This document shows, piece by piece, positions 25,441 to 39,200 of a DNA stretch of 64,000 bases. Both the position numbers and the translations under genes were made by a program. Source of the stretch: Pelecanus crispus (lineage: Eukaryota > Chordata > Aves > Pelecaniformes > Pelecanidae); assembly GCF_030463565.1 (NCBI RefSeq), contig NC_134643.1, positions 211,844,583-211,908,582 on the forward strand, in the 5' to 3' direction. The notes beneath the pieces were generated by a model. The model saw only the letters and a program-made list of their open reading frames with translations. It was not told the DNA's origin and searched no databases. Position 1 is the first letter of the stretch. Each line of letters starts with the position of its first letter.

Positions 25441-28400
25441 GCTTGATTCAAAAAAATAAATTGTGTGGCTAATCTGCATTTGCAGCTACTGTGATTTTTC
25501 AAGTGACTCCATGGACACTCCAAGCTGAGTCACTTCGGTACTATAATTGCACATGAATCAAGGTGCAGAATTTGTAAGAAGGTGCACACACAGAGAGACA
25601 TTGCAAAATGTCAGATGTGTTCCCTGGCACAGAGCAGAGCGCCAGGTAGAGACTGCCCTCCCTGAAGGTGAGCGCTGCTCAGAACCACTGTTGGAAGGGG
25701 ATGGAGATGGGGACTGAGACACGTGTGTGGCTTTATCCCTCCGCAAAAATATATAAAGCTTTTTAAGAATAAGAGGGAAGTTAAAGAAGGCAGATACTTT
25801 ATTCAAGTGTACCTTAAGAATTAATTAGGCCATTCGTTAAAATGTACAGGCCAGTGCCTTGCAGAGAACTGGTGCACCCTTAATGCCAAGAGCCAGTCCT
25901 GCAGGTTGTTACTAAACATTGTGTGTGCAGACAAGTCACTGGGCTGAGCCCCATGACTGGAAAACATGAGTATTGTGGGGCCACAATATTTCCGGAACTT
26001 ATAATTGGTTTTCATTCTGTAACAGAATGGAATTAATCTCTTTTTTTACTTTTCAATGAAAATTCCAAGGAAAGCCTAACATAACTAAAAATCTTTAGTA
26101 TTTCTTTGCAGTACAGGAGAATTAGAATTTAGACTAGTGGTTTGAACCTAGATTTTGTTTCTATTGTAGATGAACATTGGATTATTGTAAAGAGGTAACA
26201 TCAGTGTGTCTTGCCATTCTTTCTCACTTCCCTTTTTTCTCTCTCTTTCATTCTCTTATTTTGACATCATCCAAGATGTAATAAGCCTTTTCTGAACAAA
26301 AAAATTATGTTTCAGGGAAATATTTTGGTTTCATTAAAGAACAAGTTTTCTTCAGGTCTAGTTGACAATGCAAGAATATATTCTCCCCAGGTCTTCTGGG
26401 GAAAAAAAAAAAATCTAGTTTTAGACAAATACAGCAGAAGAATTAATCTCTTCCTGCTCTTGACTCACCCATTGATGGTTATCTCTAGGGTACTCCACTT
26501 CTGCTTCTGTTAATGTCATTGGTTGTACTAGAAATTGTTGAAACAAATAATTTTGCTTTGTTAAGGCAATGCTGAAATGATTTTATTTTATTTTTAAATC
26601 AGTACAAAATATATGTTTTAGGAGCTCTTCACCACATGAAAAACTAATATTTTGCCATTATCAGACTAAAGTTTTTCAGTGCTGTCCAGTTTTTCATGGT
26701 GGAAAATACCAAATTTTGATCATGCATTCCAATTTGAAATTTAATTTAAAATGTAATTTTATCTCAAAATTTTTTCAAACAGTTCTCCCACCAGGGGTAA
26801 GTTAGATCAATTTAGTCCTGCTGTGAGAGGCACAACATCTGAGAAGAATTTACCCACACATCTATATGAGCAGTTTTAGTACTCTCCTTCTTCTAGAGAC
26901 TTCAAGGCTAGATTACGGCCCAAGGCCATCTTAGGTTCCTAAAAAAAGGAATAGGCAAGTTGAGGAATTGTTATAATCCTCTGAGAGTATTTAAATGCTT
27001 AAGCTATTTTTGAAAATTCCATGTCATGCTTGTTTTACATCATTAGATACACACAGGCTTTTGAAAGACTTTCCATTAGCAATTAATAGTATGACGACTT
27101 CTTTAAGCTTACATCACCCCACATGTGTTTATAATAATGATACATATAATTTGGGAATTCTATATTTGTAAATTATGTTATTAATTATAGTTCATACAAG
27201 TTCTGTTCAGAAGAATGGCTGAGCATATCTGGTAGTTTCTTTTTGAATTGATTCAGTTTGAGGCTTCGAGTATCTTCTGTTTCTTAGAAGATGCAATTAT
27301 GAATATTATCTTGATGAGAACAGATATCCTTTTTCATTTTAACAGTGTTAAAACCCTTGAGTGTTGGAACTGCTTTTTTTCTGCATTTGCCTGACAGCAG
27401 AATCATTACTTATGGTGTTTAATTCTTTCTCCTTTAAAACATACTAGGTAGATAAAAACTGCTATTTTTTGAAGGCTTTAAAAGCTAGTCCTTTACTGGT
27501 GAGGATAAACATTATATAGTAAACCCAAAAATATTATCTTATCTTTCAGGACCCCTTAAATACTGGCTTAAACTGGATGGGCAGAGTAATTATTTGGCAC
27601 ATGTGAGCTAGGTGTCTAGGTTCATATCAATGGGATGTATAGCCAACAGGGACCCAACACAGCCTGGCAAGTAATTAATTTGTCTTTACAGAGGAATTCA
27701 GTGATGCATGCTTCATATTCATAGGAGGCTGGCAGATATAACACAGGTCCAACAGGAGAGTTGTATCCGTCTCGAGTGACAGCTGGAGGCCAGGAATGAC
27801 ATAATGAACAAATGGCCCTAGATAGCGCTGAATGAACCACTTTGAGAAAGATCTCAGAGCTCTCCAGGTCTCTTGTGAGTGCAATGACCATATTGCAACT
27901 GATACATAGCTCAAAGTTAGACACCTACATATACACATCTAATTTTAGACATTTTAAATTAGGACTACATCCCACTATCTTTGTGCAGGAGCTCTGTGAA
28001 ATTGGATACTAATTTTATATGAGTAACAAAACTATTTGAGGGATGAGACACAAATTTATATTGATAATAGAAACTGCAATTTGATTAATAGTAAATTTAG
28101 CTACAACATTTTGTCAGGCTTGAGCAAAGTGAATGAAAACCTGAAAATAAACTGTTATAATAAGTGACAATTAAAAAGTTACTAGGCGATGCTTTAGAAG
28201 GAGTGAGTAGTATCTAATTTAAGCGTAATTTTTAATCTGAAAGATGTAGTCAATAGCACTTGAATAAAATTAGAAGATGATGCTAAGCCACAAGGTGTTG
28301 CTAACACTAGTTAGGACAGGAAACCAAATACAGAGGAGGCACTTCTGAAAGGAACGTAGTAGAATTACAGGAAACACGCCAAAGACACTGGCTACCAGAG

Positions 28401-29010
28401 TAAGTGAAAGCTATGTCTCTTGGATCTAGGAGGTGAACACTAAGAATTAGAGATGAGAGCATTCTGCCGTGCAGAAACTGAGTGAACCAAGGAAGTCCTC
28501 TGTCTTCTGAAATGTCACTCATGCTTCACAGGAAGAACTGCATGGTTTAGGGCTAATATAGGGATTTGCTTTCATTCTAAGACTTATGAACAAGTTCTAA
28601 AAATAGGATCATAACTGTTTTTTTACTCAGCTTGACTCTTAGGGAAAGGTCTTCCCTCTTCTGCTAAAGTAATTTGTGATGTAGATGGTGTCTTTCTTCT
28701 ATTGCACATGACAAGATGCAAGATTCAGTTCATTTACCCAACAGAAATCTATACATGGGTTAGTTTTCTGCCAGGCTGTTGAGTTGAATCAGCTCACAGA
28801 GGGATCTACACAGGCTGGCAGAGCCAGGAATAAGCAAGAAGGTCAAGGGGATGGAGGAGTTGTGGAGCTGAGACGAGGGATGGAAACTCTTCTGCTTGGA
28901 GGCACTGAGTAGTTTGGTTAGCTCATCTCCTTTCATGAAACAGCATCTAGAGTTAGATGACACAGATGTTTCATGCCCATAATTGGATTTATAACTTTGG
29001 TTGTCTGCAT
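25441..29010. other. Intergenic stretch
   Basis: No gene recognised. A minus-strand frame of 100 codons (27,622-27,924) overlaps an 87-codon frame and has no domain. 'TTAGACACCTAC'-like motifs near 27,917 recall generic old avian or reptilian repeats but are too short to assign. Confidence 0.5.
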
Positions 29011-29596
29011 GAGGGAGGTGATTGTCCCCCTGTACTCAGCACTGGTGAGGCCGCACCTGGAATACTGTGTCCAGTTTTGGGCCCCTCACTACAAGAAAGA
29101 CATTGAGGTGCTGGAGCGTGTCCAGAGAAGGGCAACAAGGCTGGTGAAGGGTCTGGAGCACAGGCCTTATGAGGAGCATCTGAGGGAACTGGGGTTGTTT
29201 AGTCTGGAGAAAAGGAGGCTGAGGGGAGACCTTATCACTCTCTACAACTGCCTGAAAGGAGGTTGTAGTGAGGTGGGTGTTGGTCTCTTCTCCCAAGTAG
29301 CTAGCAGTAGGACAAGAGGAAATGGGCTCAAGCTGCGCCAGGGGAGGTTTAGGTTTGATATTAGGAAAAAATTCTTCATGGAAAGGGTAGTCAAGCATTG
29401 GAAGAGGCTGCCCAGAGAGGTGGTGGAGTCACCATCCCTGGAAGTGTTCAAAAAATGGGTAGATGTGGCACTTGGGGGCATGATTTAGTCTAGTCTACCC
29501 TTGATTGGTTTAGTGTGGACTTGGTAGTGTAGGTTAATGGTTGGACTGGATGATCTTGAGGGTCTTTTCCAACCTAAACGATTCTATGATTCTATA
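29011..29596 (+). mobile_element. CR1 LINE, 5'-truncated, open ORF2 C-terminus and full tail
   Basis: A CR1 3' end starting inside the [18 protein letters not shown] block. The frame stays open to a TAG at 29,486-29,488. Over the shared about 160 codons, by hand comparison, it differs from the 10,975 copy at about 15 positions, roughly 91% identical. The 3' noncoding part is complete: TTGATTGGTTTAGTGTGGAC, then GGTTGGACTGGATGATCTTG, then TTTTCCAACCTAAACGATTC, then ATTCTATG octamers to about 29,596. Codons 28,973-29,010 of the open frame are flanking DNA. I see no target-site duplication, as is usual for CR1. Non-autonomous remnant. Confidence 0.93.
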
Positions 29597-32500
29597 AGGA
29601 AGTCTGGGCATGTGGCAAAACCACTATAAATGATCAGCAGTGTCCAGTTACCTGACAGATGCTGTAAAGCAGACTTCCTCGCTCAGCTCTGAAGGGCAGA
29701 AATTACAATCACTTTAGCTTGATTTTGCTAAAAATCAGGAAAGCATTAATTATTACATTTTGAATAGCTATGTATAAGTGTGTACTATCACTTTTCAAGT
29801 ACCCCTTAGTCATGAAATGAGATTCCACAGAGACTTTTAAGAAATCATTTTTGTGCAGAGAAGGTCATAAATGAAACACTGAACTTCAAGACAGGCACAG
29901 ATTTGTAATAGCTGCTCAGTTTCACTAAACTATAATCATATTTTTAGACCTTCATTAGCCATTTGCTGATCTATGTAGTGTTGGGGAGTTTTGGTAAGGT
30001 TGTCTTGGAACTGTGCTCAGCAGAAATCCAAGAAAATTAATCACAAAAGTGGCTGGTAATGAAATGGAATAGCCTTGGGCTCCTCCATCCAGGTGCATTT
30101 ACATAAACCAGAGCAAAGGTAGGAATAGCCTTATTTTGCTGGCCCTGCAGCAGGATCTGGGATGTGGGGATGGGACTTGTCCTGTCCCTTGGTTCAGGTC
30201 AAAGTCTCCAGAAATATAAAAAAGCTCAGCATGGTGGAGATGGGGCACATGGTGCACGGTGAGGGAGCCGTAGGCAGGCAGGGCAGGAGAACTGCTAATG
30301 CTTCTAAAGAGTTTTTATTGCCAACCAGCAGCTTCAAAGTCTGCTTTGGTACTGGGGGCTGTGTAGTTATACAAAGCTTGCTTTTCCCCAGGGAAGTTAA
30401 TCTCCACTTTTCAGATGTCATTGCAGACTCGAGCACTTTCATGTCAATTTGCCTTTTTTTAAAGGCAAACTCTGCTCCTACAAATGGAGAACAAAATCAT
30501 AACTGTATTGTGATGTACCTGATAAAGTCCCACGGGATAAATATTGTCCTGTTTCAGGCCTGCAGAAGTTAGTTTCTTTGTGCAACTATTTCCTTATATC
30601 TTTGCCAAAATATTTTAACGAAATATTTCTCTTTCAGAACTGCCAGAAGCATGAGGTGGGCATTCTCCTCTCTCTCAGCTTGGCTCACCCTCTCTGGTTA
30701 GGGTGGGATGTGGCATACTGCCTGTAGAACAGGGTGACTTCTTCACATGAACTGAACAGGAATCAGGCATTCTCAGAAGAATGAAACATTTTGGGTTAAT
30801 CTGAAATGAAGTTTTCTGGAGTTTTAAAAAAGTGTTGAAATATTCCCATTTCATATCAACTTAGTTTCAGCTGCTGTTCTTCTTCTTCTCTTCATTTGGG
30901 CAGTGAACTAAAGAGGCATTATTCATACAGATGTACAATTTAAGTCACTTCTATATTTTAGGGTGCACATACCATCACTGAGGATAAAGACTTTTGTCTC
31001 TAGTCCTTTCTAAACATTATATCATACTGTGTTTATTAAATCCAAACCAAGGAAAATAATCCAGGATTTAGGTATTATGATAGTTCCAGGATAGATGAGT
31101 ATTAGTATCTCTGGGTTTGCAGGTGGAATGCCTGAAATCCCCAGACATTATGAGACTCACTCTGGGCCACACAAATAGCCCAAATGGGATTCTGCATAAT
31201 TTTTCTGGCTTTTGGCACAGCACTCAGTCATCTGTGTTTCCTTCTCTTTAGGAAGTGTAATTGCAGAAGTTCATGCAGGTAAAACTTCAAGTACACGGTA
31301 TCAAATGATTTTTTTTTTCCCCTGAGGTGTGTCTCTGGGAAATCAACCTAAACAAGCAGGAAATAGCAATTGATTTACATTGAATTTTTACTAATGCCCA
31401 CCATATTTTTCTAATGTTACAAATTTTCTTTATTTTATGGCACTCTGCAACTTCATGATTTGGATAAGAGTATATGCATAGTTAATTTGGCTCATAAAAT
31501 GCACAAAGCAACAGCCTTTCATCTTACTCTATGAAAAGATTATTTATTGTCTGGTTTTCAAGCAAACAGAGGCTGGTGATGCATAGAAGCAGCCTCATAC
31601 ATTTCTTTATTCTTGTTAGTTTTACCTTGCACTGTAGTATTTCCATGATCAACAATTTGATTTATATCTCTCAGTTGCTGTTCTTTTCCTTTACAGGCAA
31701 AATCGTTGTTCAAAGGTTCTGTTCACTTTACGTGTATTATGTCCTTCACATTTCTATCTGTGGGATGTGTTTCAAACTGTCAGATGAAAAAGCACTTCTT
31801 GAAATACTAGAAAAACAAATTCTAACATAATGAAGTCTCTGTCAGCTTTCGAAACATCTCATTTTGGGAATATTGGTATAAAAAGGAAATATTGTGTTTG
31901 AATTTTCCAAAATACCACATGATTAACTGAAATGTAAGTGTAGCCTGCTACTCTTTCAAAGCACCACTAACAACCAGAAGGAGGAAGGATAGCTCTGCCA
32001 GAGACATTCCTCATTAATCATGGGTAAATCACAGCACTTTGCTCTTTCTCCATTCTTGGTTATAGACTGTAGATAATCTGGACCTCATAAATACTTGACA
32101 TGCTTAGAAATATTTCCTTGTAATCCTTTCTTAAAAGTAGATATAGAATAAAGCTCAGATGGAGTCAGATGATTTTTTCACATTAATTTTTCATGCAATT
32201 ATGATCTTTTAAAAAAAAATCAAAGTTTTCCAAGTTTTATTATTATTTTCATAAGAATATCTGCAATGTTGTACATAAAAATTTTACTATAACTTTACCA
32301 GAAATCTTTTTGCCCCCAAAATACTGAACTATACACAAGCCAAAACCAGATTTTATGGATTGCATATTTCGCATCTCAAAAGTTATACAATGATCTGTAA
32401 ATCTCACCTAATTTTGAAAGATGGTTTGCTTGTGTAAAATAATATAAAAAAGTAACAAATAATGCAGATGAAATTTCTGAATTTTCATTCTTCAGTAAAA

Positions 32501-34446
32501 GATTTTAACAACACCAGAAATGCTCATCCACATCACAAAACTATAAACATTAAGGCCAGTAGCAGATCTGCAAAAAAGCAAAGAGCATGAAAGAGTTTCA
32601 AAAAATCTGCTGAATTATTCTAAGGCACTGAATGCTTCATCAAGTTGGGAAAATGAGCAAAGATAAAGAATAGTTAGTTAAATCAGATTTTTGTAAAATA
32701 TTGTCATCAGTAAGCTTGAATTGTTGCATAAAATTGATGGAAACAAATGTGTTCTTATCTCTCAGTGCCTGAGTTGGTGCTGTTGTGTTGGTGCATCATC
32801 CATAAGTCTGTAAGCTAAAAAAACAGGGCTGAGCTTTTGCATCAGCCAAGTAAGGGAGCTGTTTGTTCCTGCTGCTGTCAGGACCATGTGCAGCTCTGAG
32901 CAGTGCAGCCCTTTCTCCCGGAGACTGGGGGGAGATGATAAGGAAGCATTAAGGTATATCTCATTAGAGAAGAAGTAAGTCTCTCTGGAAGTGGGATTCC
33001 CCTTTTAAGAAGTAGTTTTACATTGGATAGTGGGTATCCAGCCAGGGAACAATTGCTGTTATCTGTCTTGGGCTGGGATTCATTTCATCCAGCCTCAACT
33101 ATCTAGTCTGTGCAAGTTGCCTAGTGTCAACGACAGAATCAATATGGGAGAGGAAAGGAGCTATGAAAAAGTAACGGAAACAGAGCAACCTTAATCCTGG
33201 TGTGCCTGACTGCAGCTGTTAGGCCACCCAAATGAGAAAGCAGAAATATTTTAATGAATTTTTAAGATTTGCTATTTAAAGGTTCATTCTTAGCAAAATG
33301 AACATTTAAAGTTTCTTTATTAAAACATTTATTAAGCATTGGTAGTGCTTAGCTAAGTCTGCACATGTCCATGGGCTTGTATGCACAGACACTCATGTAA
33401 ACACAGGTACAAAGCTCAGAGGTTCTTCCTCAGCCTTTTCACATCCAGAACTGAGAAATCCCTGAAATTAGTTTCTTGTGCTTGAAGACCTGTTTTCAAT
33501 GCTGCCAAGTGTACAAGGCAACCAGTGCACTGCCTTCAACTTGTGTTCCATGTGACATAAAAAGGGCATTGCTGTTCTGTACAGGAGAACTTTCTCAACA
33601 TGCTGGTTGCTTTTAAAAAGGCGGCACGTTAGAACTACTTAAGAGGTGCCAATGTTTTTGTGTACTTTGAATAGGAAAGTATTTCTCAAGAAAAAACTAT
33701 CATTTAATGAGCAAAAGCATTACTGACTTGAGGAACTGTAATGAGATCTGACCTCTGCTCTTGAGTTTGAAATTATTTTTAATGACACTCATTGCCATTT
33801 TGAAAGACTACAATAGGATAAAAAATGTAGTGTTCAAACAAAGGTAGTCACCTCCTGTGAAAGGTGAGATTGGCTGCAGCTTTTATTGAATAAACCATTG
33901 CATTAAAAATTTGGACAGATGTTAACTTTATATCTGAGTCCTCTTGCACATTGCTTTCTGCAAAGTGCTCATAGCTTGACCTGTTCTAGCAGAGACTGCA
34001 GCATCCTTCAGAAAAAAAGCAGGATGCGGGAGAAGGATGTGTGCAGACCTCGCAGCATTGCTTTATAAACCGCAGTAATACGGGACATTTACGACCTGCT
34101 GCTTTCTTTGACTAAAAGTTAATTGTCATCAACGTTTGCTTTTCTTTCAGTAGATCAACGCAGTGCTTCTCGATAAAACGCACTGATTCTTTGTTCCTAT
34201 TATGACTTTGTTTTTCTGATCTATGTATTATTAACCTTCATATGTCTTGGTATTATTTAATCTTAATACTTGGTTTTATATGTTTCAGGTCCTGTTCATA
34301 TATACTCACACCTTTAGACTACATAGATAAGATAGGTTGACATTTTGATCAATTGCTCTATTTCAATTATTTTTTTCCTATCTTTTATCTTCAGGTATCA
34401 GTTGTTTTTGTCTGTAGCAGTGTAAGATTCTGATAATGTGATGGTG
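29597..34446. other. Intergenic stretch
   Basis: Unique DNA with no recognised gene or repeat. The largest frame, 136 codons at 30,162-30,572, has no recognisable domain, and an 82-codon frame overlaps it on the other strand. Confidence 0.5.
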
Positions 34447-34982
34447 TGTGGTGGGTTCACCCTCGCTAGCAGCTAAGCCTGACCAAGCCACTCGCTTACT
34501 CCCCACCCTTAATGGGACAGGGGAGAGAATAGGAAGAGCAAAAGCAAGAAAACTCATTGGTCAAGATACAGACAGTTTAATAAGGAGAAAAAGAGGAAAA
34601 AGGCAAACAAACAAACAAAAATCAAGTGATGCAAAGGTAATCACTCACTACCTCCCACTAGCAGATTGATGCCCAGTCAGTCTCCAAGCAATGGCTACCT
34701 CCCACAAAGCCTCCTCCCCTCAGTTTTTATTATTGGGGAATATTCCTTTGGTCATTTGGGGTCAGCTGTCCCAGGTGTGTCCCCTCCCAGCTTCTTGCCC
34801 ACCCCCAGCCTACTTGCTGCCAAGGCAGAGTGGAAAAAAGAGAAAGTCTTGATGCTGTGCAAATACTGCTCAGTAATAGCCACTGCTGTGTTATCAACAC
34901 TCCTGTAATCACAGATCCAAAAGAAAGCACCATTTGGGCTGGTATGAAGAAAATTAACTCCATCTCAGCCAGACCCAGTACA
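34447..34982 (-). mobile_element. Endogenous retrovirus solo LTR, minus strand
   Basis: Read on the minus strand it starts TGTACTGGGTCTGGCTGAGA, continues GGAGTTAATTTTCTTCATAC and GTTGATAACACAG, and carries a CAAATGACCAAAGGAATATT block that is also present in the other two LTRs as CTGACCAAAGGGCTATTCC. An AATAAAA-type element sits near 34,722-34,735 and an ATTAAA polyadenylation signal (minus strand) at 34,576-34,581. It closes with GTGAACCCACCACA at 34,447, so termini are TG...CA. It is related to, but a different family from, the pair at 40,627 and 56,944. The flanking pentamers are TGGTG (34,442-34,446) and CAGTG (34,983-34,987), a 3/5 match, so a decayed target duplication is possible but unproved. 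No internal viral genes flank it. Confidence 0.82.
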
Positions 34983-35579
34983 CAGTGTTAGAATTATCCA
35001 ATTAGGGTCTGAATTTTTGAAACAAAATAACTAGAACATACACTGTGATGTATTTTAACACCACCACACAGCCCCCCCCCCCCCCCCCCCCCCCCGCAAC
35101 AAAAAAGTAGTACCTTCACCTTTACACCTGAAAATAAAAACTATTTGGTATCCAAAACATTGACATTAACTGATGGCTTATTCTTCTTTCAGGAGCTACA
35201 CATTAGATTATTTATTTATTTTAAAGATGGATGCAGTGAATCAGGATTCTTTGGTTAACATGAAAATCAAGTCCACATTGAACTTGCCTACTATCCTGCT
35301 TGGGATGGACTGAGGAGAAATTTAGATACCTAGATTTGAGATTTAAATCACTATTCAAGTCAACCTCTGTACTGTCATTTGTAACAGGACAGACATAAAG
35401 TTAGGTGACACGTGTTCTGAATAGCAGATCTCCTAACCATGCTCAGCAGCACCCTGAATGGGTAGACCTCTAAGTCTATTATCATTAAGAGACTGACCTA
35501 GGACTTTTAAAACCATCTCAGCCCCCTCAAATCCCCACCCAGTGGTGCTGACTGCTTCTCGTTGTACTGCATTTGAGCA
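34983..35579. other. Intergenic stretch
   Basis: Short unique stretch between the minus-strand LTR and the next CR1. It contains the poly-C run listed separately and no gene. Confidence 0.5.
35072..35095. repeat. Poly-C homopolymer (24 C)
   Basis: An uninterrupted run of 24 C residues, flanked by CCACCACACAG and GCAACAAAAAAG. The length given is that of this assembly; such runs are error-prone. Confidence 0.95.
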
Positions 35580-36210
35580 TAACTTGGCTTCAGAAAAGCC
35601 AACCATATCCAAGGCTGCATAAAAAGCAGCATGGCCATCAGGTCAAGGGAGGTGATTCTCCCCCTCTACTCTGTTCTGGTGAGACCTTACCTGCAGTACT
35701 GTGTCCAGCTCTGGAGTCCTCAGCACAGGAAGGACATGGACCTGTTGGAGGGGGTCCAGAGGAGGGCAACAAAAATGATCAGAAGGATAGAACACCTCTC
35801 CTTTGAGGAAAGGCTGAGAGAGTTGGGGTTGTTCAGCCTGGAGAAGAGAAGGCTCCAGGAAGACCTTATTGCAGCCTTTCAATACTTAAAGAGGGCTTAT
35901 AAGAAAGATGGGACAGACTTTTTAATAAGGTCCGTAGCAATAGGACAAGGGGTAATGTTTTTAAACTAAAAGAGAGTAGATTCAGGCTAGCTATAAGGAA
36001 GAAATTTTTTATGATGAGGGTGGTGAAACACTGGAACAGGTTGCCCAGAGAGGCAGTGGAGGCCCCATCCCTGGCAACATTCAAGGTCAGGTTGGACGGG
36101 GCTCTGAGCAACCTGATCTGGTTAAAGCTGTCCCTGCTCACGGCAGGGGGGTTGGGCTAGTTGATCTCTAAAGGTCCCTTCCAACCCAAAGCATTCTATG
36201 ATTCTATGAT
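35580..36210 (+). mobile_element. CR1 LINE, 5'-truncated, different subfamily
   Basis: CR1 3' end beginning at a CTTCAGAAAAGCCAACC segment that corresponds to the AQKANR part of ORF2. The first part stays readable: [58 protein letters not shown]. The frame shifts after about 35,930, so the last third is read in other frames. The tail is 'GGTCCCTTCCAACCCAAAGC' and ATTCTATG octamers to 36,210. The wording '[14 protein letters not shown]' and the TCCCTGCTCACGGCAGGGGG tail motif (about 36,131) differ from the 10,975 and 29,011 copies, which have KDIEVLE and no such motif, so it is a distinct subfamily. Confidence 0.92.
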
Positions 36211-39200
36211 TTTTGCTAATATATTAGACTCGGATGGGGTGGACAATTGCTGATAGCAACTCTTCAAAACCACAAAGATAAATTTGAAAGAGTCTATGTT
36301 CAACAGCCTTTCGAAAGATAAGATTTAAAAATTCTAATTACACAGTATTATTGTGAATTAGTATGAGATTTGATAAATCATTCCTCTTATAATCTCAGGC
36401 AGTCCTTCTGGAAAATTTAGCTTTTCTCTAAATCAGACGCTTAGTTTGTGCAAATCACACATACAGCATCAGATAAGAAGTGTTCTGTTTTTCAGAAGCT
36501 GACTACTCAATACACTGGTACCTATTTGCAAGAAAATTTTGAAAGAGTAATGGTCTAGATCTTGTGCTTTTCTGCTATTTATTCCTAGGTGGAAGCCCAG
36601 AAGAGAAACAAATGAAACATATAGTTCTGTGTAGGTGAATTCCCTAAGGGTTTTCCCTGCACCTCTGGGGTCTGTGATGATGCTGTTGAATCCCACCAGG
36701 CCCCACATGCACAGGAACCAAGCATCTCTTTGTTAGCCCCTCATCCAACTTGTTGTCGGTTTGAATGCCGCTATTTTCCTGGAAAACTTTCAGAGAAACC
36801 AGGAAAATAGATTCACAAAGAGTCAACTCTTCTGCATTTTTTTTTTTTTTCTGTGATTCCAGTAGGCAAGCAGGAATGATGAATTGTTCCCAGGGTCTCT
36901 GACTTCAAAACACCCAGGGCCCTGGATATGTGGTGGATTTAGATGTCTCCACAGACATGTGGGAAGGTCAAAATGAAGCAAAGAGCAAAATGTTGGCTTG
37001 TTCCCCCTTCTCTTTGCTTCGGATCATACTTGTATAGCGGATGCCTGCTGCACAATCATCTGGACACGGAATAAAGCAGAATACGAACTTCAGTATCTGA
37101 TTCAATACTTCACTATTTTAGTTGGACTAATTCTGAGGCCTTCACTTCAGTAGGCCAAATATGGTTCTAATATGGTCGGAATGTCATTCCCCAAAGCTAA
37201 ATTTGTGCTATTCCTCAACACTAAGAAGATGAAGAGATTCTGATGAGTTGATTGGTAATTGAGTTAATTTTGAATGGCTTTGGCCTGTTTATTTTGTTTT
37301 CTTTTAAGAACATTTTTTTTTTAGTCAGAAAACAGATAGAATTTAATTGCTAACCAGAGTAGGTCTCCTGAATTTCACTGTGTTAATTTTAAGCAATTAG
37401 TTTTATCCAGATATTTTAAAGCATTGATTGCTTGTCTAAAGAAGGATTTAAATACATGCATATGGACTACGCTGCATTGCACTAGCAAAAGTTCTTGTGT
37501 GTAACAACTTTCTTGGCTACACAGCCTAAGTGGCTGTGGAGGGGTAATTCAATCTTTTTTTCAGTGTATTTGTTTTATTATTATATTATTAAAATAAATC
37601 TTTTTCCTATATAGATGACTACATTTTTCATAGATTCCTTCATTATCAGATTTAAGGAAAATAGATTGAAAATTAATGAAATGTGTTGCTTATTATTTTA
37701 ATTAGCATAATTATAAATGTGGTAGCAAGTACCCATATCCGCTGTTTGCAAACTTTCTATGGGCATTTATCACTACACTGGTAAAGGAAGCATCTCAAAT
37801 CAGTTTCAACCTTTCACCATGGAAACTTCAGAGGTAGAAAGGAGGTGGATTCACACAAAAAATAGCTCAGAAATAATATAGGCTCTTAGGGAAACACCAG
37901 CTAGCATCAACAAAGACTGAAAGGTGTAAAATTCATTGATTGTATTGCCAAAGGGTTGCTAAATAGGCATGAATCATAAGCTAGCTAGAGAAGGAAATCC
38001 AGACCTGCACAGAATTCTCTTAGAAAGCTTGCCATTTCCACCATGGTCACTCAAAGTGTTACCCTTGCATGTTTTCAAGCAGTTATCTTGTCAGAATCCA
38101 AGTTAAAAGTGCATTTGCATTCCATACCCAGTTAGCCTTGCTCTCATTTGCCCCACTAACTGGGCTTTGGCAATGCAAATGCATGATGTAAATGATGTTT
38201 ACAGTCCCTTTCAAACAGTTTTACATTTCTGAATTGGTGGGAAGGGCTCTTTGTAGGAGAATCAGGCCTGGAATGTTTGTAAATATTTTGTTATAAATTT
38301 ATCATGAAAGAGATTATCACTGGGATGGATTTCAGGAAGCCCAGCAGGAATGTGCTTACATACAATTGGGGCTGCTGCCTTTGAGAGGCTTTTCAAGCAA
38401 AGACTCATATCTTACAGTAAAGATTTTAATACCGCATGGACAATGGTGGTAAGTCATGAAATGGAAGGAACAGGGAAAGAGTTAGTACTCATAACAGAAA
38501 TGGAGAAAAAGTATTTGGGTGAGTTGCAAAGACAACTAGGAGTCTTGATGCAGACAGTGCTGTTCTTCATTTTGCTCCTCATTTGCTATTGAAATTTAGC
38601 AAATCAAAATTCTTCTGTGCCTTCATTTATCCATAATTCATTCATGTCTCCCGAAGTTGCTTCAAAGATTCATTAATTAATTGGTGTTCATGTAGTAACT
38701 AAAGTCCTTAGCTGAAGTAATTTGTAAGTGCTGTCATGAAAGAAATAATACATATTGGACCCTGTAGAAACTGATTGGGGAAGTTCAGCAATAGTGTTTT
38801 TTATCAGATACCAAAACAAGGAGTGTGGGACTGTGGGCAGTTTTATTATTTGGATTGTGCGAGAATGGGACTGTAAAGTACAAAACCATGGATAAGAAGT
38901 CAAGTGAGTAATTGTATGTGATTAAAGTGAAACATACTAGCACACCAGACTTGAAAATTGTTAATACAAGACATGGCTGAAATGCTCATTCCCCCAAATT
39001 AATTACTTAACACAGATGGTTGAATTATTCAGATTTAACAATATAAAGCCATGCACAACAAAACTTGTTGTGTGTCACGTAGGAGGTAGTAAATCCTCTG
39101 GGACAAGCCCTGAGATCTTTTCTCAGCCTTCATTCAGCCCAAACTCTCATCGTAAAATTTTAGTGGAGCTTTGTTGAGTGAGGGCCACACTGGAGCACTC

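Noticed and set aside
27622-27960. Possible old repeat with TTAGACACCTAC-type motifs, and a similar feel near 35,310-35,420
   Set aside because: The shared motifs are only a few bases long and I could not align the two stretches by eye.
30162-30572. 136-codon plus-strand open frame
   Set aside because: No recognisable domain, an antisense frame overlaps it, and its length is within chance expectation for this much DNA.
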